DNA from: Myxococcota bacterium
GTDB taxonomy: Bacteria > Myxococcota_A > Bradymonadia > UBA7976 > UBA1532
NCBI GenBank assembly: GCA_963169045.1
Contig: CAUJDF010000058.1
Span: 310,001-374,000 of the forward strand
Direction: 5' to 3'
Length of the DNA stretch: 64,000 nucleotides
The notes beneath the pieces are model-generated. The model was not told the origin of the DNA, did no database searches, and was given only the letters and a program-made list of their open reading frames with translations. Numbering within the stretch: the stretch's first letter is position 1; each line of letters begins with the position of its first letter. Made by a program: the position numbers and the translations under genes. This document shows, in pieces, positions 25,201 to 33,200 of the stretch.

Positions 25201-27207
25201 TCATTTGAGGAGGTCCTGCATGAAGTCGAAGGCGCGCGACGCGTGGGACTTGCGCTCCTCCTCGCTGGGGGCCGACGGCACGCCCTCGCGGCCGCCGTCC
25301 AGCAGGTGCTCGGGGATCTCCTCGAGGAAGCGCGAGGGCTTGCGCCGCTGCACGCGCCCGAACTTCAGGCGCATCTTCGCGCCGGTGAGCGTGAGGAGGC
25401 GCCGGGCCCGGGTGATGCCGACGTAGGCGAGGCGGCGCTCCTCGGCCAGGTCGCCCTCACCGTCGAGGACGCGCTGGTGCGGCATCATCCCCTCTTCGAC
25501 GCCGCAGAGATAAACGCAAGTAAATTCGAGGCCTTTGGCCGCGTGCAGGGTCATCATCGTGACCACGTCGGCGCCCTCGTCCTCGTCCTTCTCGTTGCGG
25601 GTGTCGAGCGACAGCCGGGCGAGGAAATCCTCGAGCCGGCCTTCGGGCTCGCGGGTGCGGAACGACGCCAGCGCGCTGGCGACCTCCTCGAGGTTCTCGA
25701 GGCGGCGGCGCAGCTCGCGGGTGTCCTTGCACGTCTTCGACAGGTCGTTTGCGAGGCGCAGGTCCTGGATGAGCGCGCGGCAGGCCTCCGAGGGCGCCTC
25801 GCTCTCGAAGCGCTGGCGGAAGCGCGCGATGAGCGCGTCGAGCGCCACGAGCGCCTCCCGCGCCTTGGGCGGCACCTCCGGCACCTTGGTGGGATCGGCC
25901 ACGAGCCGATGGAACGGCACCTGATGGGCGCGCGCGAAGTCGCCCAGGCGCTGGATGGTCGTGTCGCCCACGCCGCGCTGCGGGTAGTTGACGATGCGCC
26001 GCCACGCCGCCTCGTCGGCGGGGTTCGCGATCACGCGCAGGTAGGCGACGAGATCGCGGACCTCCTTGCGGTCGTAGAAGCGCGTGCCGCCGACGAGCTT
26101 GTAGGCGATGCCCGCCCGCCGCAGCGCCTCTTCCAGCACGCGCGACTGGGCGTTCGTGCGGTAGAGCACGCCGAAGTCCGCGTACTTCAGGTTGCGCACA
26201 TTGCGCACGCGCAGCAGATCGGTGGCGACCCAGTGCGCCTCGGCCTCGTCGTTGTCGGCCAGGAAGTAGCGGATCTTGTCGCCGTGGCCGTGCGCGCTCC
26301 AGAGGCGCTTCTCCCGGCGCGACTTGTTGTTCGCGATGACGTGGTTGGCCGCCTCGAGGATGTGGTTCGTCGAGCGGTAGTTCTGCGTGAGCGCGATGAC
26401 CTTCGCGCCGGGGAAGTGCTGCTCGAACTTCAGGATCTGGTCGGCCTCGGCGCCGCGCCAGCCGTAGATCGACTGGTCGTCGTCGCCTACGGCGCAGAGG
26501 TTGTTGAACCCCCGCGCCAGCAGCCGGATGAGCTCGAGCTGGGCGCCGTTCGTGTCCTGGTATTCGTCGATCATGAGGTAGCGGAAGCGCCGCGCCCAGC
26601 GCGCCCCCACCTCTTCGTTCGTCTTCATCGCCCGGACCGGCAGCCCGATCAGGTCGTCGAAGTCGACGCCGTTCATCGCCTTGAGGCGCTGGTCGTACAG
26701 CGGCATCACGCGGGCGACGGCGGCGTCGAGCGGGTGGCCGCGGCGTGCATCGGGCGTCTCGAGCCGGCCCTTGAAGTGGGAGACGCGGGCGTGCACGTCC
26801 TTCGGCTCGTACTGCTCGGTCGAGTAACCGAGCTGGCGCAGCGCCTGGCGCACGGCGTCGACCTGGTCGCCCTCGTCGAGGATGGTGAAGCGCGACGAGA
26901 GGCCGACCGACTCGGCCTCCTCGCGCAGGAAGAGCACGCCGAGCGCATGGAAGGTCGACAGGACGCAGTCCTTGCCGGCGCGGCCCACGAGCTGGACGAC
27001 GCGCTCGCGCATCTCGCCGGCCGCCTTGTTCGTGAACGAGACGGCGAGGATGCGCTCGGGCTGGACGCCGCGCGCCAGCAGGTGCGCGATCCGGACGGTG
27101 ATGACGCGGGTCTTGCCGGAGCCGGCGCCCGCCAGCACCAGCAGCGGCCCCTCGGTCGTCACGACCGCCTCGCGCTGCTCCGGGTTCAGAGAGGAAAGGT
27201 CCGGCAC
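25201..27207 (-). CDS. rep: UvrD/Rep-family DNA helicase, Rep-like
   Basis: A superfamily 1A 3'-5' helicase of about 668 residues, close in length to E. coli Rep (673). Motifs in order: Q-motif LNPEQREAV, Walker A LAGAGSGKT, motif Ia FTNKAAGEMR, Walker B DEYQDTN, motif III VGDDDQSIYGWRGA, motif IV QNYRSTNHILEAAN, motif V VTMMTLHAAKGLEF and motif VI AYVGITRARRLL. Phrases such as STFHALGVLFLREEAE and GVDFDDLI are nearer Rep than PcrA. GTG at 27207 is chosen because a -10 (TACCTT) ends 6 bases before it; the frame extends to 27282. It acts in fork restart or accessory unwinding. The last digits of the subfamily call are uncertain. Confidence 0.93.
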   Translation of the reverse strand: MPDLSSLNPEQREAVVTTEGPLLVLAGAGSGKTRVITVRIAHLLARGVQPERILAVSFTNKAAGEMRERVVQLVGRAGKDCVLSTFHALGVLFLREEAESVGLSSRFTILDEGDQVDAVRQALRQLGYSTEQYEPKDVHARVSHFKGRLETPDARRGHPLDAAVARVMPLYDQRLKAMNGVDFDDLIGLPVRAMKTNEEVGARWARRFRYLMIDEYQDTNGAQLELIRLLARGFNNLCAVGDDDQSIYGWRGAEADQILKFEQHFPGAKVIALTQNYRSTNHILEAANHVIANNKSRREKRLWSAHGHGDKIRYFLADNDEAEAHWVATDLLRVRNVRNLKYADFGVLYRTNAQSRVLEEALRRAGIAYKLVGGTRFYDRKEVRDLVAYLRVIANPADEAAWRRIVNYPQRGVGDTTIQRLGDFARAHQVPFHRLVADPTKVPEVPPKAREALVALDALIARFRQRFESEAPSEACRALIQDLRLANDLSKTCKDTRELRRRLENLEEVASALASFRTREPEGRLEDFLARLSLDTRNEKDEDEGADVVTMMTLHAAKGLEFTCVYLCGVEEGMMPHQRVLDGEGDLAEERRLAYVGITRARRLLTLTGAKMRLKFGRVQRRKPSRFLEEIPEHLLDGGREGVPSAPSEEERKSHASRAFDFMQDLLK

Positions 27208-27213
27208 GCGGCG

Positions 27214-27242
27214 AAGGTAACCGTCTCGGCTCGTCTCGTCGA
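27214..27242 (-). promoter_or_regulatory. Possible promoter of the helicase gene, leaderless
   Basis: On the minus strand TCGACG (27237-27242), a 17-bp spacer and TACCTT (27214-27219), followed 6 bases later by GTG at 27207. The -35 is weak but the spacing to the start codon repeats the pattern seen elsewhere in the window. Confidence 0.35.
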
Positions 27243-27275
27243 GGGCGTGCGCGCGGCCGCGGCGGACGCGCCTCC

Positions 27276-27305
27276 TTGACACCCGCGCGCGCGAAATCGT
27301 ACAAG
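27276..27305 (+). promoter_or_regulatory. Predicted promoter of the fadR-etfBA operon
   Basis: TTGACA (27276-27281), perfect to consensus, an 18-bp spacer and TACAAG (27300-27305). Transcription would start near 27312, at the left edge of the FadR-type operator, so bound repressor would block initiation. Confidence 0.5.
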
Positions 27306-27312
27306 GCTCGGC

Positions 27313-27338
27313 GCGCTGAATGATGATTCATTCAGCGC
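27313..27338. promoter_or_regulatory. FadR-type operator overlapping the fadR start
   Basis: A perfect 11-bp inverted repeat (27313-27323 and 27328-27338) with a 4-bp centre. Its core TGAATGA-TGAT-TCATTCA has exactly the half-sites of the B. subtilis FadR (TetR-type) operator TGAATGA-MTAN-TCATTCA. It sits at the predicted transcription start and spans the ATG codons at 27320 and 27323, consistent with autorepression relieved by long-chain acyl-CoA. Confidence 0.8.
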
Positions 27339-27994
27339 CGACACAGGAGGTCGCGGTCATCGCCCAGCCCCGCACCAACGGCACGACGGACAAGCGCCGC
27401 CGCATCCTCGAGGCGGCCGTCCACGTGTTCGCCGCACGCGGGTTCTACAACGCCCGCGTCAGCGACATCGCCAAGGAGGCGGGGGTCGCCGACGGCACGA
27501 TCTACCTGTACTTCAAGAACAAGGACGACCTGCTCATCAGCCTGTTCGAAGACCGCATGGAGGCCATCCTCGGCCGGTTCCGCGGGGAGCTCGCCCGCGT
27601 GCCCGACGCCGCCGGTCGCCTGCGCCGTTTCATCGAGCTGCACCTGGGCATGGTCGCCGAGGATCCCACGCTCGCCGAAGTGCTCACCGTCGAGCTGCGC
27701 CAGAGCGCGAAGTTCATGCGCGAGTACAAGGCGCCGAAGTTCGGCGAGTACCTCGACCTGCTCGGCCAGACGCTCGAGCTCGGGCGCCAGACGGGCGAGT
27801 TCCGGTCCGACGTCGACCCCGCGATGCTCAAGCGCGCCGTGTTCGGCGCCCTCGACGAGGTCTCGATGGTGTGGGCCAGCTCGCGCCGCCGCCCCTACGA
27901 GCTCGAGGCGGCCGCCGAGCAGCTCGCGCAGATGTGTACCCACGGCCTGCTCGCGCGCGACGCGTCCGGCAGGAAAACAGGAGAGAGCCCGTGA
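27320..27994 (+). CDS. fadR: TetR-family regulator, FadR-like (fatty acid degradation)
   Basis: About 224 residues. The N-terminal TetR helix-turn-helix (RRRILEAAVHVFAARGFYNA, then VSDIAKEAGVADGTIYLYFKNK) is followed by an acyl-CoA-sensor-like domain resembling FadR of B. subtilis. The genes fadR-etfB-etfA overlap or abut, as in the B. subtilis lcfA-fadR-fadB-etfB-etfA operon, and a matching operator lies at the start. Start is uncertain: ATG 27320 or 27323 falls within the operator and has no ribosome-binding site, while AGGAGG at 27345-27350 is followed 8 bases later only by an in-frame ATC (27359). A short-leader ATG start is preferred. It should repress its own operon until acyl-CoA binds. 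Confidence 0.88.
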   Translation: MMIHSAPTQEVAVIAQPRTNGTTDKRRRILEAAVHVFAARGFYNARVSDIAKEAGVADGTIYLYFKNKDDLLISLFEDRMEAILGRFRGELARVPDAAGRLRRFIELHLGMVAEDPTLAEVLTVELRQSAKFMREYKAPKFGEYLDLLGQTLELGRQTGEFRSDVDPAMLKRAVFGALDEVSMVWASSRRRPYELEAAAEQLAQMCTHGLLARDASGRKTGESP

Positions 27995-28740
27995 AGATCC
28001 TGGTCACCGCGAAGCGGGTCACCGATCCGAGCTCCAAGATCCGTCTCAAGCCGGACCGGAGCGGCATCGACACCAACAACGTCGACTACAAGATGAACCC
28101 CTTCTGCGAGATCGCCGTGGAAGAGGCGCTCAAGCTCGTCGAGGACGCCGGCGGCGAGGTCGTCGCGGTCGCCATCGGCGACGACGAGGCCACCAAGGAG
28201 ATCCGCACCGCGATGGCGATGGGCGCCGACCGCGGCATCCTCGTCGAGTACGACGAGGCGAAGCTCGACTCCGACCTGACGGCGCGCATCCTGCTGAAGC
28301 TCGTCGAGAAGGAGAAGCCGGACGTCGTCCTCATGGGCAAGCAGGCGGTCGACGGCGACAGCAACCAGGTGGCGCAGCTGCTCGCCGAGTACCTCGGCTG
28401 GCCGCAGGCGACCTTCCTCTACCGGCTGCAGCTGAGCGGCAACACGGCGACGGCGCGCCGCGAGGTCGACGGCGGCGTCGAGACGGTCGAGGTCACGCTG
28501 CCCGCGGTGTTCACCACCGACCTGCGCCTCAACGAGCCGCGCTACGCGAGCCTGCCCGGCATCATGAAGGCGAAGAAGAAGCCGCTCGCGACGATGTCCC
28601 CCGGCGATCTCGGCGTCGATACGTCGCTGAAGGTCGAGACGGTGGGCTTCGAGGCGCCCCCGGAGCGCAAGGCGGGCATCAAGGTGAAGTCGGTCGACGA
28701 GCTGGTCGAGCGCCTGGCCTCCGAGGCCAAGGTCATCTGA
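27991..28740 (+). CDS. etfB: Electron transfer flavoprotein beta subunit
   Basis: EtfB binds AMP and pairs with EtfA to carry electrons from acyl-CoA dehydrogenases to the quinone pool. 249 residues, usual length. It begins MKILVTAKRVTDP and contains NPFCEIAVEEALKL and the nucleotide-binding stretch LMGKQAVDGDSNQVAQLLAE, then EPRYASLPGIMKAKKKP, the recognition-loop region typical of EtfB. GTG start at 27991 overlaps the fadR stop by 4 bp and follows GGAGAG. Confidence 0.96.
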   Translation: MKILVTAKRVTDPSSKIRLKPDRSGIDTNNVDYKMNPFCEIAVEEALKLVEDAGGEVVAVAIGDDEATKEIRTAMAMGADRGILVEYDEAKLDSDLTARILLKLVEKEKPDVVLMGKQAVDGDSNQVAQLLAEYLGWPQATFLYRLQLSGNTATARREVDGGVETVEVTLPAVFTTDLRLNEPRYASLPGIMKAKKKPLATMSPGDLGVDTSLKVETVGFEAPPERKAGIKVKSVDELVERLASEAKVI

Positions 28741-28759
28741 GGCAGGGAGGCACAGGCAC

Positions 28760-29737
28760 ATGAGCAAGGTACTCGTTCTCGCGGAGCAGCAGGGCGGCAA
28801 GGTCGCCAAGGCCACCCTGAACGCGATCACCGCCGCCAAGGCCATCGCGCAGAAGACGGGCGGCTCGTTCGAGATCGCCATCGCCGGCAACGGCGTCGAC
28901 GGCGCGGCGGCGGAGCTCGCCGGCTACGGCGCGGCGGCGATCCACCAGCTGGAGCACGCGGCGCTCGCGCAGTACACGGCGCAGGCCTACGCGCAGGCGT
29001 TCGCCCAGGCGGCCAAGGCCAGCGGCGCGACGTTCGTCGTCGCCACCGCGACGGCGATCGGCAAGGACGTGACGCCGCGCGTCGCCGCGCGCCTCGACGC
29101 CGGCATGGCGAGCGACGTCGTCGGCATCGAGGGCGAGGGCGCGGCCCTCGTCTACAAGCGCCCGATGTGGGCCGGCAACGTGATCGGCAAGGTGAAGATC
29201 AACACGCCGGTCAAGGTGCTGACGGTGCGCGGCACCGACTTCGGCGCGGCGGCCCCCGCCGGCGGCTCGAGCCCGATCAGCAAGCTGGCGGCGCAGATCG
29301 ACGCCGGCGCGCTGCGCATGAAGTACGTCGGCCTCGAGGCGGTGAAGTCGGAGCGCCCGGCGCTGACCGAGGCGAGCGTGGTGGTCTCCGGCGGCCGCGG
29401 CCTCAAGGACGCGAGCAACTTCAAGCTCGTCGAGCAGCTCGCCGACACGCTCGGCGGCGCGGTCGGCGCCTCCCGCGCCATCGTCGACGCGGGCTGGGTG
29501 CCCAACGACTGGCAGGTCGGCCAGACCGGCAAGGTCGTCGCGCCCAAGCTCTACATCGCGGTCGGCATCAGCGGCGCCATCCAGCACCTCGCGGGCATGA
29601 CCGGCTCGAAGACGATCGTGGCGATCAACAAGGATCCCGACGCCCCGATCTTCTCGGTGGCGGACTACGGCCTCGTCGCGGATCTCTTCGAGGCGGTGCC
29701 CGAGCTCACCCGGCGCATCGCCGCCCGTAAGGGCTGA
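28760..29737 (+). CDS. etfA: Electron transfer flavoprotein alpha subunit
   Basis: EtfA carries the FAD of the ETF heterodimer. 325 residues. The C-terminal FAD domain shows [41 protein letters not shown] then [20 protein letters not shown] and [20 protein letters not shown], all family hallmarks. Starts 19 bp after etfB. Together with fadR this is a beta-oxidation electron-transfer unit; no acyl-CoA dehydrogenase is adjacent. Confidence 0.97.
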   Translation: MSKVLVLAEQQGGKVAKATLNAITAAKAIAQKTGGSFEIAIAGNGVDGAAAELAGYGAAAIHQLEHAALAQYTAQAYAQAFAQAAKASGATFVVATATAIGKDVTPRVAARLDAGMASDVVGIEGEGAALVYKRPMWAGNVIGKVKINTPVKVLTVRGTDFGAAAPAGGSSPISKLAAQIDAGALRMKYVGLEAVKSERPALTEASVVVSGGRGLKDASNFKLVEQLADTLGGAVGASRAIVDAGWVPNDWQVGQTGKVVAPKLYIAVGISGAIQHLAGMTGSKTIVAINKDPDAPIFSVADYGLVADLFEAVPELTRRIAARKG

Positions 29738-29740
29738 GTC

Positions 29741-29764
29741 CGCGAAAACCCACCCGATTTCGCG
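29741..29764 (+). terminator. Weak hairpin after etfA
   Basis: CGCGAAA (29741-29747) pairs with TTTCGCG (29758-29764), 7 bp with a 10-base loop, starting 3 bp after the etfA stop. It lacks a clean T-run, so termination may be partial. A second small hairpin (CGCCTC-GTT-GAGGCG, 29789-29803) follows. Confidence 0.35.
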
Positions 29765-29825
29765 CCCTTCCAAATTTTCCAGTCATTTCGCCTCGTTGAG
29801 GCGTCTCCCTACAAACTCCGACATA

Positions 29826-29855
29826 TTGACTCGCCTTCCGGGGCCCAACTATGGT
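29826..29855 (+). promoter_or_regulatory. Predicted promoter of the PqqD-like gene, leaderless
   Basis: TTGACT (29826-29831), an 18-bp spacer, TATGGT (29850-29855) and then 7 bases to an in-frame GTG at 29863. The ATG at 29851 lies inside the -10, so the GTG is the better start. The layout matches that of the FHA-GGDEF gene. Confidence 0.45.
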
Positions 29856-29862
29856 GCGCCAC

Positions 29863-30156
29863 GTGAAGGCAACCACCGCTTCCTTCGGGCCGGACTGGAT
29901 CCCCAAACCGGGGCGCCGGGTGGCGTCGCGCGTCATCGACGGGCGCGCGCTGCTGCTCGACCCCGCCGAGGACCGCGTCCACATGCTCAACGAGGTGGGC
30001 ACCTTCATCTGGAGCCTGGTCAACGAACGGCGCCACTCCGTGCGCGATCTCGCCGGCGCCGTCGCCGCCGAGTTCGAAGTCGACGACGCGACGGCCACGG
30101 CCGACCTGTACGAGTTCCTCGACGGGCTGCTCGCGCAGCGCTTCATCGACGGGTAG
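29863..30156 (+). CDS. PqqD-like peptide-recognition protein
   Basis: About 97 residues, the size of PqqD. The pattern RRVASRVIDGRALLLDPAED, then RVHMLNEVGTFIWSLV and LYEFLDGLLAQRFI is the PqqD/RRE winged-helix profile (Y-LNEVG--IW-L--G--S---L---L). Such proteins bind leader peptides and present them to radical SAM or other maturases. A SPASM radical SAM gene and a small Cys-rich peptide lie 7-8 kb downstream on the same strand, separated only by a giant lipoprotein gene, so this is a candidate recognition subunit for that pathway. Start placed at GTG 29863 from the promoter; ATG 29851 would add four residues. Confidence 0.82.
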   Translation: MKATTASFGPDWIPKPGRRVASRVIDGRALLLDPAEDRVHMLNEVGTFIWSLVNERRHSVRDLAGAVAAEFEVDDATATADLYEFLDGLLAQRFIDG

Positions 30157-30209
30157 GCGCGCGCCACGCCGTTCAAGCGACCGCACCGTTTCACCGAAGA
30201 GGGGTGGGG

Positions 30210-30226
30210 CGGTGGGAGACCCACCG
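30210..30226 (+). promoter_or_regulatory. Short hairpin in the leader of the giant lipoprotein gene
   Basis: CGGTGGG-AGA-CCCACCG, a perfect 7-bp stem with a 3-base loop, 24 bp before the ATG at 30250 and just upstream of GGGGAGGA. It could stabilise the message or modulate initiation; no T-run follows, so it is not a standard terminator. Confidence 0.35.
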
Positions 30227-30249
30227 TCGTTCGCGGGGAGGATGCCGAG

Positions 30250-33200
30250 ATGAGTCGTCTGCGCTGGGGCGCTCCGTTCGCCGCTGCGTTGTTGCTGAGC
30301 GCGCCGTTCGCCGGCTGCGACGACGGGGGAGGGGGCGGCTCGGCGCCGGACCTCTCGATCAACTTCGTCTCCCCCCTCGAGGGCGCGACGCTGGACTGCG
30401 GCGACGACCTCGACCGCGACACGGACGACGCGCTCGACTTCACCGTCGAAGCGCTCGTGGCGCTGAAGGGCAGCGATCCCGAGGGGCTCCGGGCGCGGCT
30501 CACCGCCGAGGGTCACGACGGGTTCGTCGTCACCGCGACGGTGCCCGCGTCCGGGCGCGTGCTCTTCGGCAGCGCGCCGTTGCCGCTCGACGACGAGCTC
30601 GTCCTGAAGCTGGCGCTCCTCGACGGCGACGACGAGGTCGCCACGGCGCAGCGCACGATCCACACCGGCATCGATCCGGCGAGCGACGAGTGCCGAACGG
30701 TGCCCGTACCGCCGACGCTCAGCTTCGAGCGGCCCACCGACGGCACGGTCTTCGGCGCCGCGGACGACGCGGACGGCAACCTCGGCAACGGCCTGCAGGT
30801 CGAGGTCGTGATCGGGGTGGCGGGCGAGGCGCCCGGGCGCATCGCGCTCGAGATCGACGGCGCGGCCACAGCCGAGGCCGACATCGCGAACGGCAAGGCG
30901 ACGTTCGCCGAGGTGACGCTGCCCGTCGGCGCGGAGCCGCGCGAGGTGCGCCTCGCGGCGACCGCGCCGGGCACCGCCGCCCGCACCGAGATCGGCGTCC
31001 GCGTCGAGATCGACGCCTGCACGCTGACGCTCTCGCCCCAGCCCGGCGGCGACGGCTGCGACGTGCTCGCCGCCGCCGATCTCGACCCGAACACGCCCGG
31101 CGTCCAGGCCGAGCTCACCGCCGAGACCAACTGCGCGCGCGTGACCTTCGAGGTCAACGGCGATCGCACCGAGCCGGTCGAGGTCGAGGGCGGCATCGCC
31201 CGCGCCGAGGTCACGCTCGTCGAGGGCGAGAACACGGTCGGCGCGACGGCGACCGGCGACGGCGGCCTGAGCGCCGAGGTCGAACCCTACATGCTCGTCG
31301 TCGACGCGGCGCCGCCGGTCCTCGGCCTCGAGCTCAGCGCGATCGGCGCCAACCTCATCGGGCACGAGGGCAACGAGCGGCTGCCGGACGGCGGCTTCCG
31401 CGCCACGCTGCGCGGGACGGCCGAGGGCCTGCCCGCCGGCGCCACGGTGCGCGTCGCCTTCGACCCGCCGCTGCCCGGCGCCGTCGACGACGAGGTGACC
31501 GTCGGGGCGGACGGCCGCTTCGCCATCGCCGCCGAGATCACCGATTTCGCTTGCGGTCGGACGCTGACCGTCTCCGCCGTGGACGACTGCGGCAACGAGG
31601 GCCGGAGCCCTGCCTACACCGTGTGCTTCGATCCGGTGGAGCCGCGGCTCACGATCGTCGAGCCCGCCGACGGCGCCGCCTTCCAGCCCTTGCAGGACGA
31701 CCTGCCGGAGGTGGACGGCAAGCAGATCACGGCGACGGTGGAGATCGAGGACCCGCGCCCGGCCGACGTCGATTACGACGTGTTCGTCGAGTGCCAGCTC
31801 CCCGGCCAGCAGTTCCTCGGCCGCTTCACCCGGCCCGAGCACCGCGTGCGGCGCGCCGACGCCGACGCCGAGGGCCGCGTGGCGGTGACGGTCACCTTCG
31901 CCGCGGCGGACCAGGGCCCCATCCGCTGCCGCGGCGCGGCCGAACTTTCGCCCAACGCCGCGATTCCGCAGGAGAATCCGCCCACCTGGACCGTGCTCTC
32001 CGACACGCCGGTCTTCGATCTCGCGCAGCCCGCCGACGGCCAGTGCTTCGGCGCCGGCGAGGTGGTGGTCGGCGGCAGCGGGCGGCGGCTGACGGCGAAC
32101 GGCGCCCGCCTCGAGGCGGTCGTCACCCCCGAGGGCGGCGCGGCCGGCGAGCCCGTCGCGCTCGAGCGACAGGGCGACGACGCGTACGCGGTGACGTTCG
32201 GCGGCGCCGCCGGCCCCGAGGCGCTCGCCGACGGGCGGTACCACGTGGCGGTGAGCGGCCGCGTCCAGGGCGACGCTCCCATCGCCGTCTCCCCCGCGGA
32301 GGGCGTCGACTTCGTCGTCGACACCACCGCGCCGTCCATCGAGCTGATCGCGCCCGCCGACGGCGCCGAGCTCGGCCCCGAGCAGGACGCCGACGGCGAC
32401 GCGAGCAACTGCGTGCAGACGACCCTCCAGCTGCAGCTGGCGGACCTGAGCGCGACGCGCCTCTGCTACACCATCAACGGCAGCGCCGAGTTCTGCGACG
32501 CGGTCGACGAGGACGGCGTGTTCGCGCCCGTGGTCGACCTGTTGGACGGCGACAACGTGATCGGCGTGCGCGCGGTCGACTGCGGCGGACGCGAGACCAC
32601 GCGCACGTTCCACCTCGGCGCGGTCGGCTGCCCGCCGCGCCTGCAGGTCGTGGCCCCGGTGGATGGCGCGCGCCTCGCGGCCGGCGCCGACGTCGATCCC
32701 GACACCGCCGGCCTGCAGCTCGACGTCCGCGTCGAGAGCGCCCTGGCCGAAGGCACGGAGATCGTGGTCGCCGTCGTGTCCGAGCTGCAGGACGCCACGT
32801 TCGGTCCGGTCGCCGTCGGTGCCGACGGCTCGACGACGGTGCGCGCGACCGTCGAGCTGCCCGCGGAGCCCGCCGGGCCCTTCGATTTCCGCCTGCAGCC
32901 GCGGCTCGCCGACGGCGCCGCCAGCGGCCCCGCGGCGCGCATCACCTTCCTCTTCACGCCGCCGACCATCGAGCTCGGCGCGCTCGGCGCCTGCCTGAAC
33001 GCCACCTACGTCGACGCGGCGGTGGCGCCCGGCTTCCAGCTCGCGGTGACCGCCACCGCACAGGGCGTCGATCCCGGCGCGGCGGCGAGGGTGACGGCGA
33101 CGTGCGGCGACGCCGAGCCGTTCGAAGCGCAGGGCGTGGTCGGCGACGGCGGGGCGATCGCGTTCGACCTGCTGACGCTGCCCGACGAGGCGGACTGCGA

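Noticed and set aside
20714-25426. Plus-strand frame open for about 1,570 codons across rsmA, tsaD and the receiver gene
   Set aside because: It crosses three well-recognised minus-strand genes and has no motif; a shadow of high GC.
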